This document shows positions 22,462-33,359 of a stretch of DNA of 64,000 bases, piece by piece. This DNA comes from Coriolopsis trogii (taxonomy: Eukaryota > Basidiomycota > Agaricomycetes > Polyporales > Polyporaceae): NCBI GenBank assembly GCA_020543525.1, contig JAHYIO010000001.1:2790001-2854000 (forward strand). The letters run 5' to 3'. Within the stretch, counting starts at the first letter, position 1; each line of letters begins with the position of its first letter. A model generated the notes under the pieces. The model was not told the DNA's origin. It searched no databases and saw only the letters and a program-made list of their open reading frames with translations. The position numbers were made by a program, and so were the translations under genes.

Positions 22462-24411
22462 ATGTTTTCTGTCCTTCCTTTGATTCTTCTGGCCTTGCTT
22501 TGTGCTCCTAGGTCCTCTCCGAGGCCATCTATCCATCTAACTGGATCGTTCAATCCGCTATCGACCGGATTGCTCGCGCTCTTAGGGCATGCTGGGGCGT
22601 CGCATGCTGTCACCGTGCACAAGAGAGCGAATCTGCAGACTAGTACGAATGGTACGAGCTTCATATGGACGATCCAGGACATATATGCGGGGGAAACATT
22701 CTTCGAGTACGTGCGTTCAGTTCGACGCCCGGTGGCGTCCACTCATGCGGTCACTCATGCGGTATGCGCAGTACTTTTGACTTCTTCACCGGGGGTGATC
22801 CTACCCAGTACGTATTTCCTTCTCTATCTGGACTGTGCGGTTGTTCATGATGGCATCGGATTCATAGTGGCATGGTGAAGTAAGTGCATATATGTCCCTC
22901 CTCCAAGCACTTACGATGCCAACCTCGCCCCGTTTCCCTCTCGACTAGTTACACAGACCGAGAAACGGCTTTTGCCAATGGTCTCTCGTATGTGACTGAC
23001 GACGGCAAAGTCATCATGAAGGGAGACAACACTACTTGGCTGGAGTCTGGCGTGTACCGTAACAGGTTTGTCCACAACATGTCCTTGGTTGTACCTATAC
23101 CTACACAATGTATGCCTCTAGCGTTCGCATTTCTAGCCAGAAGCAATACAATACCGGTGAGCTCGATGTTTGGTGGTATTGTGTGCGACGCTCAATTACA
23201 AGTAGGGCTCTTCATCTTGGACCTCAACCGAGCTCCGTGGGGTTGTGGTAAGCAGATATCTATTATGTCTCGTTTCCCCCTGCTGACATGTCACATAAGG
23301 CGTTTGGCCAGCATGGTGGACGCTTGGCGGTGGGCAATGGCCTTATGTAAGTGAATGACCATCCTCGTCTTCCACCGATGCCTGACGTGAATCTGTAGAC
23401 CGGAGAGATCGACATTATTGAGGGCGTGCACGATAACGCTCACAACCAAGTGACTTGGCACACTGGTCCCAGTATGTTTTCGGATAGCTGTTAGCACCTC
23501 GAGATTGATCATAACTTCGCCAGATTGCACCCTCAACCCCAACACGACTTTCACCGGGACCATCGTCGTAAGTAACTGTGGACGCTTCACACGCTCTGAT
23601 ACTCACGGCGTCCCACAGCAATCCAACGGCGCACCCAATCTAATATGTGATGGCACGGCCAACAGCAATGCAGGTTGCGGCGTCACCGAATGGAGTCGTG
23701 CGTCCTACGGTCCCATTTTCGATGCCCAAGGCGGTGGAGTATTCGCGATGAAGTGGGACGAAGAAGGCATTGCCGTTTGTGCGTCCCTATCCTCGACGGC
23801 CTCTAGGTCAATATGCTGATCCTCGTGCAGGGTCCTTTTACCGCGCGGCTGTACCGAAGGATGTCCTCAACGGCCAACCTGACCCCTCGAGCTGGGGAGA
23901 GCCGGTTGCAATGCTAGATCCGACCGGATGCGATCCTATCAAGAACTTCGTGAACCACTCCATAATATTCGGTGAGTGATCTTGTGCTGTTCGCTCACCT
24001 TCATCTCCGAGCCTCTGGCTGACCGGTGATTAAACAGACATTACCTTCTGCGGTGAGAGAAACTCAAGTGGCTCCTCCCGGGCGCCCACTGATAATGAGC
24101 CATTTGCCGCATAGGTGATTGGGCGGGGAACTCGTACGCCACGTCCGGATGTCCTGGGACATGCACGGATCGCCTGATGGATCCGAATAACTTTGTCGTA
24201 CGTCCGTAGTTTACTTCTCTTCGCCTCTTCCTCATTGGCTCCTCCATTACAGAATGCGTCCTGGGACATTAACGACCTTAAGGTGTATCGGAAACAGACC
24301 CTCGTGGGGCTTGCCACTGGCAGCGCACAGAGTGACATGCAGTCGCCAACCCTCCGTCAGGTGTTCCTCCTCGGCCTCGTCCTTCCCATGCTCTCACTTT
24401 TGGTTCTATAA
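22462..24411 (+). CDS. Secreted GH16 endo-beta-glucanase with GPI-type tail
   Basis: Family 16 enzymes cut beta-1,3 or mixed beta-1,3/1,4-glucans. The start at 22462 gives a hydrophobic signal (VLPLILLALLCAP); a second hydrophobic stretch (GLLALLGHAGASHA) lies about 40 residues on, so the true N-terminus could differ. Spliced blocks include FFESTFDFFTGGDPTHGMVN, YTDRETAFANGLSYV, then GLFILDLNRAPWGCG, WPAWWTLGGG, the catalytic EIDIIE in GEIDIIEGVHDN, the following VTWHTGP and EWSRASYGP. Both catalytic glutamates and the Asp are present. The C-terminus (VFLLGLVLPMLSLLVL after small residues) looks like a GPI signal, suggesting cell-wall or membrane attachment and a role in fungal wall remodelling. 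There are about nine short introns. Confidence 0.9.
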
Positions 24412-24703
24412 GCGATGGGCAGGTGCTGCGCGTGTGCCCCCGTGACGAACAAGTTCCGTGACCTCTTGACGATCTCATACCTCTGCGTACACGCATCCAG
24501 AGGCCGTACGTGCTAGTTTATGATATTGTCACGACGTACCTCGATGTCGAGCTGTAGTATTACGGACGTTTTGCAATTAGATGCTGTACAACATATTGAC
24601 ATCTCTGCCTTGCGCCGAAAGCATTGTAATCAAGGTCAGTTCGTGTGCCCTCCGTAAGCACCTTCGAATCACACCGCCTCTACCCAACCCATGGCCCACA
24701 CTG

Positions 24704-26188
24704 TTATAGCTTCATCTTCCACACTTTCGATTCAATTTCATCCTCCTTGTTGATTGCCCAGTCGGTCGGCTCTCCAAACGTCGCACGCATAGGCGTCACG
24801 CTCACCCACCCCTTCCGAATCGCCCACCCGTCCGTGCCAATGGGGACGCTCGACGCAGCAGGGTTGATGAGCTCCGACATGTCCGGCCCGAACTTGAAGA
24901 CGAGGCTCCCCAGATCCTTCTGCGTTGCCTGCTCGTCCAAGGGGCCGGCGGGCGTCCCCTGCGGATCTTCATTAGGCGAATCCGGGCCCGCGGCCGATAT
25001 CGTCTTCGTCGACCTCTTCGTTGCGGCCGGGTCCGAGCCGGAGTCCTTGACGGCCTTGAACAGACGGCCATAGGAGTTGCGCCAGATGCGCGTCCAGCAG
25101 ATAATGAGCCCGTCCGGGTTGAGGAGGCCCTCGATCATCGGCAAGTTCACGTTGTAGAGGTCGACCTCGCCCCGGCGGAGGCCACCGTCGTCGATGCCCC
25201 AGTTGGCCCAGAGGTGGCCGATGATGCGCGCACTCAGGCGATGCGCGGGCTCAAAGTAAGTCGTTGGGGTCGGGTGGACGACGGTGCCGTAGGAAAGGGC
25301 GATGGAACGAACTTTGGAGAGTGCGGAGGAGAGCGCGGCGCCGATTGTCCCGGACGAGAGGGCGAATGCGGCTGGTGAAGGGAGGGATGGATAAGTCGGT
25401 GAGTCTCGGTGTGTGCGGATATAACATATTCTCTAATCACCTGAGCTGTTGCGGCCGAGGTTGGGACCTGAGATCTGGACATGATGACCTTAGAGAGCTT
25501 TTGCCACGGCACTTAGTACTACGCATACCAGAAGGTCAATCTTGCCATGGTAGAGATTGTGCAGGCCAATATTCGCACAAGTGGCCGGTGTCTAGTAAAC
25601 ACTGCGTTAGGAATGGGCGGAGACAGGCAGAGGTTATGTACGTACCCCATCGAGCAAAACCCATTCTGCAACTTCACCGTCTTGCAGAGGTCGCGAAGTC
25701 TCGGACGTTTCTCCCAGGCCGTCTGTACGCCGGATTATGAGCGGGTACCCATGTCAACAGCTAGACGTAGATCAACGCACCAGGCTCTCGAGGATAGTAA
25801 TATCTTCCATTCACAATCTCCTTAATGTGGTATGCTTTGCCTAGAAGACAGGTCTGGTCGCACGCATAGTCGAGAAACAGGAGGAAAGGGAAGACTTACC
25901 GATCCAGGACTTCTGTGAGCTGGGTATTACGACTTTCACATCCCAACCTGCATTCAGGGTCTACAGTTCAATGACACCACCAACGTCTCATGCCCAATGG
26001 TAAAAGTTACCGAGGTCTTGCGTGAGGTGACGATACAGGCCATAGATGTAAGGAGACTCATCGCCGGGCGGACCGTCGTCGTTCTTGATAATCGCATTCA
26101 GTCAATGATGTCCAGATGCACGCATAGAGAGATGAGTCGGTGTACTTGCAGTCAAAAGGACCCTGGGCTTTGGTGGTAGGGCAGACAT
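24704..26188 (-). CDS. SurE-like phosphatase/5'-nucleotidase
   Basis: SurE-fold enzymes are metal-dependent phosphatases acting on nucleotides or short polyphosphate. Exon 1 (26188-26150) reads MSALPPKPRVLLT and exon 2 (from 26083) begins NDDGPPGDESPYIYGLY, rebuilding the active-site motif LLTNDDGPP. The intron between them (26084-26149) starts GC instead of GT. Later exons give WDVKVVIPSSQKSWIGKAYH, GEVAEWVLLDG, TPATCANIGLHNLY, ISGPNLGRNSS (the SGPN loop) and VNLPMIEGLLNPDG, ending with KFGPDMSELINPAAS. All conserved blocks are present and in order. No signal peptide is seen, so a cytosolic role is likely. The gene is tandem with MYG1 on the same strand. Confidence 0.9.
26084..26149 (-). other. 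GC-AG intron in the SurE gene
   Basis: The 66-nt intron begins GCAAGT at 26149 and ends AG at 26084-26085. It separates Thr from Asn-Asp-Asp of LLTNDDG. A nearby GT (two bases before ACACC) does not restore the frame. GC-AG introns are a known minority class handled by the major spliceosome. Confidence 0.75.
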
Positions 26189-26501
26189 GACGGACAACGG
26201 CAAGTACTACGAAATACGTGACAGCGCCACTAGCACCATCCGTAATATATATCGCGACTCGGTCCGGCCCGGCTACCCTGCGCCACCGAGCAACTACGAA
26301 CCCCTCCCACTTGGCGGGCAACCTACACGTACATAGAGTAGGCATCATCCGTTAGGACGAACATGGATGCCGACAAGCATCATGGACGCCTCTTAGCATC
26401 CCTTCACGGCTCCTATGAGCTGCGGCTAGCTACACGCTAGCATCAGCAGTATCCTCGCCTTTCGTAACAGCATCTCAGCCCCAGAGGAACTGCGATTAAG
26501 T
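26189..26501. other. Gap between SurE start and MYG1 end
   Basis: Short promoter/3' UTR region between two minus-strand genes. No coding sequence was seen. Confidence 0.6.
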
Positions 26502-27858
26502 TCACATGTCCAGGGCGAGATTGGCCATCCGGAGTACGCCTTCCTTGGTCTTGTTTCCTGCCAATAGATGTCAATATTGGGGGCGCCAAGAGCAATATAT
26601 GGATATCTCACCTCCGATGAAGCCGCTAGCATGCACAAAAATGCAGCCATCGACATCAGAGAGCTTGGAGAGCTCCTCGTCACGGACACCGCGCCACTTC
26701 TCTGGAAGGGCCTTTCTGCTCTCGAAGCTCTCTGGGGAGACGGGGACAGCTTGGATGCGCCAATTGCCGCCGGTCTCGTCAGGGTAGAGCACGTAGAGCG
26801 GCTTTTCGGCCTCAGGAATAGCAAGAGCTGCCTCGAGTTCGAACAAATGCTCCTGCGTTGGTCCGCAGGTTAGCAAATGTCATGATCCTATACGACGATC
26901 GGTCACATACCTTCCAAGGCGCAAACTGGTCGAACAGGATGACGCGCCCAGCTTCATCTACCTGCTTGCGCTTCTCCAGAGCAGCAAGAACCAAGTCGCG
27001 AGCGGGCAGCCAGGCGTTCGCATAGTAGTCAAGGCGGTCGAGGAACTCCGTGCCCACCAGGGCGGATGCTTGCAGGAACTTGGTCTACACATTGTTAGGC
27101 AACCAGCGATCCCGAGATAATTCACACTCACATCTACCGTCTGAGCGTCGGCGGGTTCGTTCCATGCCGGGTTCAAGTACCCGACACGGGCAGAGACGTC
27201 CGTCCGTATCCTGTACTTGGGCTTCAGGTCGGCTGGGTACTGGCTCACGCCGTTGTCGATACCATCGATCGCCTCGATGAACTCCCTGTACAACTTCAAC
27301 CAAAGCGTCTCGACCTTGGGGTCGTCTTGGGGTACTTGGAGACGGTTGGCAATAATCTCCTTCCCAAAGTGCCTGAAGGGGAGCACTATTGGTCGGGGAA
27401 GGGCGAATCACCAATCCTGAAGACTCACTTGTAGACGAGCCCCGCGGATGACAACTTCGTCTCAAAGCCATGCCCGAAGACCTCCGTGAAGCCACGCTGA
27501 TGGTGATCGAACCGCTGGGTCTGTTCGTTGTACACACCGCCTACATCGACTACGATGTCGCAGGTGTCCAGGACGGCCGGGTCCCTAGTCCTTTTCAGCC
27601 CTGCATGCACACATATTGAGACACGCATTGAAACGCCAAGACGTGAAGTTGTTGCAGCCGCTGACCTGCCTCTGCATACGCAACGGTCCTCTTGAGAAGG
27701 AAGACAGCCAAAGCTTCGTCGCAGTGGAAGGTCCCGTTGTGAGTTCCAATGATCTGCATGCACGGTGAAATCCCCATACAGGTTGCTTAAGCATTCTGAC
27801 GAACCTTGGGAGAATCCACCTTGACCTTTTTTGCTGGGTGCTCGTCGACAGTAGACAT
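26502..27858 (-). CDS. MYG1: MYG1 family 3'-5' exoribonuclease (UPF0160)
   Basis: MYG1 is a DHH-like nuclease that works on RNA in nucleolus and mitochondria in animals. Exon 1 starts at 27858 (MSTVDEHPAKKVKVDSPK) and joins IIGTHNGTFHCDEALA, the metal-binding motif. Then come DIVVDVGGVYNEQTQRFDHH and QRGFTEVFG (the DHH block), LSSAGLVYKHFGKEII, FIEAIDGIDNGVSQYP, ARVGYLNPAWNEP and the closing region VDGCIFVHASGFIGGNKTKE, with the stop at 26502. All catalytic His/Asp residues of the family appear intact. KKVKVD near the N-terminus could act as a nuclear signal. There are about six short introns. Confidence 0.93.
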
Positions 27859-28323
27859 GTATGTTCTATGCAGTAAGGATGCAGGACAGATTCTAGCTAG
27901 ACGCAGAGCAGAAAAATGCAGAGACCGATGAAGATGCCAGATGGCAGGCCGGGACATCCGATCCCGAGGTCAGAAGTCAGGAGGACGTCATCCGACTCTC
28001 ACGGACAGTAGTGAGACAATTCTCGCCAAGCCTCCTACGCGAATGCACTCATTACACATTTCCGGATCGAGATTAGAGATGTATGAAGGTTCATTTTGCA
28101 GTCTATGGGTGCGGTACGATACTCACTATGGGAACTTGGAGAGAGTGATAGGTGTCAAAGCTGGCCTGGGCAATCGCGCCGCAGTCCCACCTCGCACACA
28201 CAGTAGTAGAATAATGTCCGTCAGTGTCATACAAATGTCCATGCCGATACCAATAGAAGAGTATTGATGCGACCGACGATGCCCGCCACGAGATAAACCA
28301 GCCATACCACAACCCAACGCCAT
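27859..28323. other. Gap upstream of MYG1
   Basis: Contains the MYG1 promoter and the 3' UTR of the next minus-strand gene. No gene was seen. Confidence 0.6.
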
Positions 28324-28966
28324 CTACATGATCACCAGCGCACTGCCTGCCACGACGCCTGTGAACGCTACAAGCACGAGGTTTGCATGGTGAGCCAATG
28401 CCCCCGCAATGTAACTGTCGTCAGGGCCCATCACTCCGCCTTTGCTGTCTGCTCCAGGACTCGGTGCATGTCCGTTGACGTTGCCACCGCCATCGATACT
28501 TGCAGGTGCTGTGGTGGGAGGCGGGAGGGAGGATGTAGAGGTAGGCTTCTGCGTTCCGCTGTTATTGTTCCCTCCTCCGGTTGTCTGACCTCCGATGGTG
28601 CTTGTTGAAAGTTGCGTGGATGTGATCGTGGAGAGGACACGGTTGCTGCCGAGGACGGCGGTCGTGAATATAGAGGTAATGACGGTAATGGAGGGTGAGG
28701 CAACGGCGGTGCCGTTACCACTGCCAGATGCATTTGTGGTGCCTCCCGTCGACTGGCTGCCGCCAGAGGACTGGCTAGCCTGAGTTGTCTGAGCCGATCC
28801 AGTAGCAGACCCTCCGCCGTTTGCGACCGTAGAGGAGGACTGTGGAGAGCCGGGGAGACAGAGCGGACTTTAGGCGGTAGGACGTGAGACACTGAGCGGA
28901 GATACGCACCTGCGCAACGGCAAGGAGGGGGAAGAGAAGGTAGGTGAGGAGGTATGCACAGCGCAT
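28324..28966 (-). CDS. Secreted Ser/Thr/Gly-rich protein, probably GPI-anchored
   Basis: Exon 1 (from 28966) is a clean signal peptide, MRCAYLLTYLLFPLLAVAQ. A GT-AG intron joins it to exon 2, SSSTVANGGGSATGSAQ. The roughly 170 residues that follow are low complexity, rich in Ser, Thr, Gly and Asn, and likely heavily O-glycosylated (for example SQSSGGSQSTGGTTNASG). A threonine-rich beta-like patch lies in the middle (ITVITSIFTTAVLG). The end, ANLVLVAFTGVVAGSALVIM, is a hydrophobic tail without a basic follow-up, as in GPI signals. The whole fits a small wall or plasma-membrane mannoprotein. No catalytic domain is visible and no specific function can be given. Confidence 0.78.
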
Positions 28967-29244
28967 GGGGTCGTAGGGACGAGGACAAGAGGTAAAGAAC
29001 GTAGACAGGCTCCGGGCTCAGAACGGCGGTGTCTCGCCACTCGACTCTCTCGATGGCCTTCCCTGCGAGGATCCCACGGGTGACCGGCGCTTCCTGTGGG
29101 CGGCAACACCCGAGTGAGCCACATGGGCGTCTGCACTTTTTGACCGCCGGCGCGGACGGCGCGACCCCGCATTCCGGGATATTTCCTTTCTCCAGCCTAC
29201 CCCGCAGACAGTTTCCGTACGTGTGTCCTTTCCCTCTGCCCCTC

Positions 29245-30649
29245 ATGTCGCCTTCACCCCTCTCACCAAACGTCCTTCACGTTCTGCTGCAGTACATCTC
29301 CCCTCCATCACAGCTCACACAGCCTATACCTCCCCATCTCCTCTCCAAACCTGTCCTCCAGCGACATCATTTCCTCCATCTTGCTCCGGAACAACCTGAC
29401 GAGTACTTATGCTGGCCATCGTCTCCGGAAAAGCGGGCTCATGTCATTGATCTCCTAGAGTCTCGCCCGAGGCCGTTAGATGATCACGAACCGACCGTAT
29501 ACCCCGTGCAGTACTCGTTCGATGGGGAGGATTTTTTTGCTCATGTCGACCTCTCCCCCAACGCCAGCGAGGGTCTGCGGGTGATTCTTCAATGGGATGA
29601 ATCTGGAGAATGGAGGTACCATAACACGGACCTTATGCCTTTCCCGCCGGGGTGTCGGCCAGTACTCGAGGATGTTCTCGTCCCGCCATCTCCACCGCAT
29701 CCCATTTCGGTACACACCCTTTCCACCCCTTCCTATACTCGCAGTTACGAGGTGTCGGACTTGCAAGACGACAGTGACGATGATGACTACTGGAACGCGT
29801 ATGGCGCAACGGACGTAGGGGACAGCTTCTATGGCCAGGATATCCCTGCGTCCGCCAAAGACGCTGCTTCATCCGAGGACGCCTATTGGGCGCGCTATGC
29901 ATCCGTACAAGGTCAGCCGATTCTCATCAATACTGGTGTTCACATGTTCATGCTCACGGCTGTCTGATTCAGGCACGGCGGACTCAACTATACCCTCCCC
30001 TGTTCCCCGTCGGAAGCAACTCCCCCCAATGCAGTCGGAAAGCGAGGGACCACACGACTCACCTGTACCACTTCCTGTTCCCGTCCGCATTCCGTCTGAA
30101 GACACGTACGCAGAGCCGCTGCCAATCCCTCCGTCGATCATGCCTCGGCCCCGAAGTAACTCGAGATGGGATCCGGCTTCCCCTACGCAATTAGCGCACC
30201 TGCTCTCTACGATTTCCCCACGGGAGAGCCCCGCAGAGAGCCCTGCGCCTGGAGGGTCGTTCTATCCAGAGGAAGAGGCTTTGAGTTCGCCAACCATTGG
30301 CGGCAGCGACTCGGAGTTGTCGTCTTCACCTGGACTGGGCCTGGAGGGGACGGATATCGTCGCCGTGACGGCACCGGTGACAAGCGATCCTGCGTCAGTT
30401 GGTGCATCGTACAATAGACTCACGGAGAGGGTTGTCGAAGTGCAGCCAGTTATGGTTGGCGTCGATGAGGACGGGATTCCCGTTCGTGAAAACGACGAGG
30501 ATGAGGCCGACCTCCGTGCTGCACTCGCAAGTGTATGGAAGCTCTGGAAGAAGACGAGGAGTTCGGCGGTTGGTCTGGGCTCTGCCGGGGATACGCAGGC
30601 CAGAGAAGTGTTTATTCGAACGGCACAGGCTGTCGTTGAGGGGCTATAG
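29245..30649 (+). CDS. Conserved-looking hypothetical protein
   Basis: Two exons (29245-29911, 29973-30649) join as ASVQ-GTADST in frame, giving 447 residues. The first 130 residues look folded (SPNVLHVLLQYISP, DEYLCWPSSPEKRAHVIDLL, then WDESGEWRYHNTDLMPFP), with a Trp/Tyr-rich core. The middle is Pro/Ser-rich and acidic, with DDDDYWNAYGA and AYWARYA as possible short binding motifs. The end (DLRAALASVWKLWKK, then TQAREVFIRTAQAVVEG) is predicted helical. I do not recognise a family. It starts 278 bp from the divergent secreted-protein gene. Confidence 0.75.
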
Positions 30650-30998
30650 TCGGGAGGTGGCGTTGGGGGCCAGTACTAATTCGCACAGAAGTCATACCCC
30701 TCTCGACGGCATTGTATTATAGCACTGACAACCGCGTATTGTACATGCATTGCTTAGCCTCGCTTCATCATTGAATACAATAAGTACACAACCGGCTTTT
30801 GAAACAAACCCGGAGTCCATCGACATCATTGAAGGTAGTAGCGCGTGAGCGCCTAGATCCACTTGCCCCGATCTCTATTGTCGCGCAGCCTCACCTCACC
30901 CTATTAAATCTCGACTTGGCCTCGAGTCCATGCCAAACTCCCACTACACCCTCACAACCTAAATCCACAAAACATTACACCCTGGCCACCGGAAGGCT
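30650..30998. other. Gap before the CCCH gene
   Basis: 3' UTR of the hypothetical gene and promoter of the CCCH gene. No gene was seen. Confidence 0.6.
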
Positions 30999-33110
30999 AT
31001 GGATGATGACAACGTAACGACCGTCTCGGACCGTACTGTCTGGTACGTACGTCCCCCCTCTTCCTTCGTGTATTCAGTGGCCTTGTCTCACCCTCGGATC
31101 TGCTGCAGGAAACGACTTCTCGATGACCAAACATGTACGTGTTACTCGTGTATAGATCCGCGAGATGTTACTTATCCCATGCTATGTCATTGACTGCAGC
31201 GCTCTTCGAGAAAACTCTCACCAAGAACGAAGAACTGGAGGCGCGAGTCGAAGAGCTCGAGCGCGAACTCTTGGTTTGGAAAGAGGCCTTCAAGACTGCA
31301 GATGGCGACAGGAAAGTTCTTAACAAGACAGTTTTGAAGTTAGAACGCAGTATTGGGGCTTTGAAGGTGCGTCCTCCCAGTCCACTTTGTCCTGGAACCG
31401 GTACAAACGACCTATCCTCCATGCCACCGCTATCGCTGCTACACTTGCCAATTCGATATATAGGAAGACAATCCTTTGGTTTTGTGCCTGATTGACGGCG
31501 ATGGCAACATCTTCTCGTCGGACCTCATCAAGCAGGGCCAGGCGGGTGGCCGCCAGGCCGCGATGCTCCTAACGAAGGGGCTCACAGACTACCTTGCCTC
31601 TGTCGACTCCACGGACGCGTCTGCACCCGGTCGGGGACAGCTATGGCTGACTATCTACTGCAACATGAATGGCCTGGTGGATACACTCACGGGAAACTCG
31701 ATATGTACTTTCGAGGAGTTCGAGGCCTTTGTCCTAGGTTTCAACCAGGCGTCGCCATTATTCTCTATAGTCGATGTCGGTAACGGCAAGGAGGCCGCAG
31801 ACTCCAAGATCAAAGGTAGGCAATGTCCAGAATCGTACCTTTGCGCTATTGAATGACGGGTTTGCGCAGAGTATCTCCGCGTCTTCACGCGCTTCCCTCA
31901 GACAGCCAAGGTGTTCTTCGGCGGTATGTGCTGATTCATCTTACTGTCGCTCCCAGTATTAACCGCTGTTGCAGGTGCACACGACAACGGCTATACGTCG
32001 ACTCTTAATATGCTACAGAACGAAGGCCTTCTAGACAAGGTCGTTCTGCTGAAAGGCTACAAGGATCTCGCGCACGAGATCCACAGCCTCAACCTGCCCC
32101 AACTCGAACTTGACGGCGTCTTCATACAAAAGAAATTGCAAACTAACGGAAAGCAAAAGGCTGTCGCAACCGGAGCCAATGCTACCGCATCCCCTCCGGC
32201 GATGAACTCTCCTAAACCATCTAAGCAGCAGACGCTGCAACAACAAGAAAATGATAAAACGCAGTCGCCAAAACCTGGCACCCCCGTCGGGAACATCGCC
32301 AAGCCCTCGACACCTGCAAAGAAACCTCGACCCCTCGATCCAAACCAGGTGCGACTTTTGAATATCTGCCGATTCAACACACGCTGACGCTACCTGTCAC
32401 GATCGCCGCTGTCATATAGCCTCTTCATAGGCGTGCGTTGTTGTCCATGTTTGCATCTCCGAGTGTTACGCTCACATATCTTGGCAGAGAAACCACCTCC
32501 GTGTAACTTCTTCTACTTGGCGAGATGCAACAACGGCGACCATTGCAAATACGAGCACAATTACCCGTTGACTTTGGATCAGGTCGCGGAGCTGCGCGTC
32601 AATGCGAAGAAGTGGCCCTGTCCTGCCATTAACAACGGTGAGAATAAGAGCTGCTTGTGATCAGTACAGGACCTTATTGATACTTCGTAGGACACAATTG
32701 CCCTCTTGGTGATTCCTGTATCATGAACCACTATTGTCCGAAGGGCCCGAAGTGCGTGTTCCGCAAGCAGGGGAAGTGCAAATTTGTCGGCAGTGAGTAC
32801 CTGTAGCTGATCTGATGTGGGCGAACTTCGATTGGTTTTGACCTGGCTTATAGAATTCATGCATGATCGCCCCGATGACAGAAGCAGCAGGGACTTCTCG
32901 TCCGCTGGAACCCCCAGCATTGGGAGTTCCAGTCCGCTACCACAAAGTCTGACTGAACACCAGCTGTCCCCACTAGCGAGTCCGTTTGAGGCCAATCCTT
33001 ACCGCATCCCTACTTACAACGGCGTGGATGCCAGGCCTTTCTCGCCGCAAGGTCTCGCCGATAATTTTCTAGGTTTCCAGGATTTAATGCCGTCGGGATC
33101 GAGATACTAG
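30999..33110 (+). CDS. CCCH zinc-finger protein with coiled coil and DUF7923-like domain
   Basis: Exon 1 starts at 30999 (MDDDNVTTVSDRTVW); the next short exon reads KRLLDDQT and leads into a coiled coil (LFEKTLTKNEELEARVEELE). A globular domain follows, beginning LVLCLIDGDGNIFSSDLI and including LWLTIYCNMNGLVDTL, FSIVDVGNGKEAADSKIKEY and VFFGGAHDNGYTSTLN; the pattern of acidic residues after strands resembles NYN/PIN nuclease folds. A disordered linker then leads to PLHRQKPPPCNFFYLARC and CCCH fingers (C-x7-C-x5-C-x3-H at CNFF..KYEH; C-x8-C-x5-C-x3-H at CPAI..IMNH), plus a further Cys-rich stretch. This is a widespread fungal architecture; RNA binding, possibly cleavage, is inferred. Confidence 0.83.
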
Positions 33111-33359
33111 CTAGCTTGCTTCCTGGGGCGCAGGTCATCAAGGATCGCTCTTGTAACCATATCTGTTTGTCTCAACCTCTCTGTAGGGCATACCGCGTTG
33201 TTCCCTTTGTGGTGTGGTTGTTTGACCTAGATCCCATGGCTTTTGGTCCCGATTGTCAGGACACGATCACGTGCGCAGTGTGAAGTTCGAACTCGGTAAA
33301 TGGGCGTCAGTCGCGACGCGTCTTTAACTAGTCACCCTACCTACTCCAACGTCCTCGCC

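Noticed and set aside
33278..33298. GTTCGAAC resembling a tRNA T-loop before the SRA gene
   Set aside because: No matching stem, A box or cloverleaf could be built around it.
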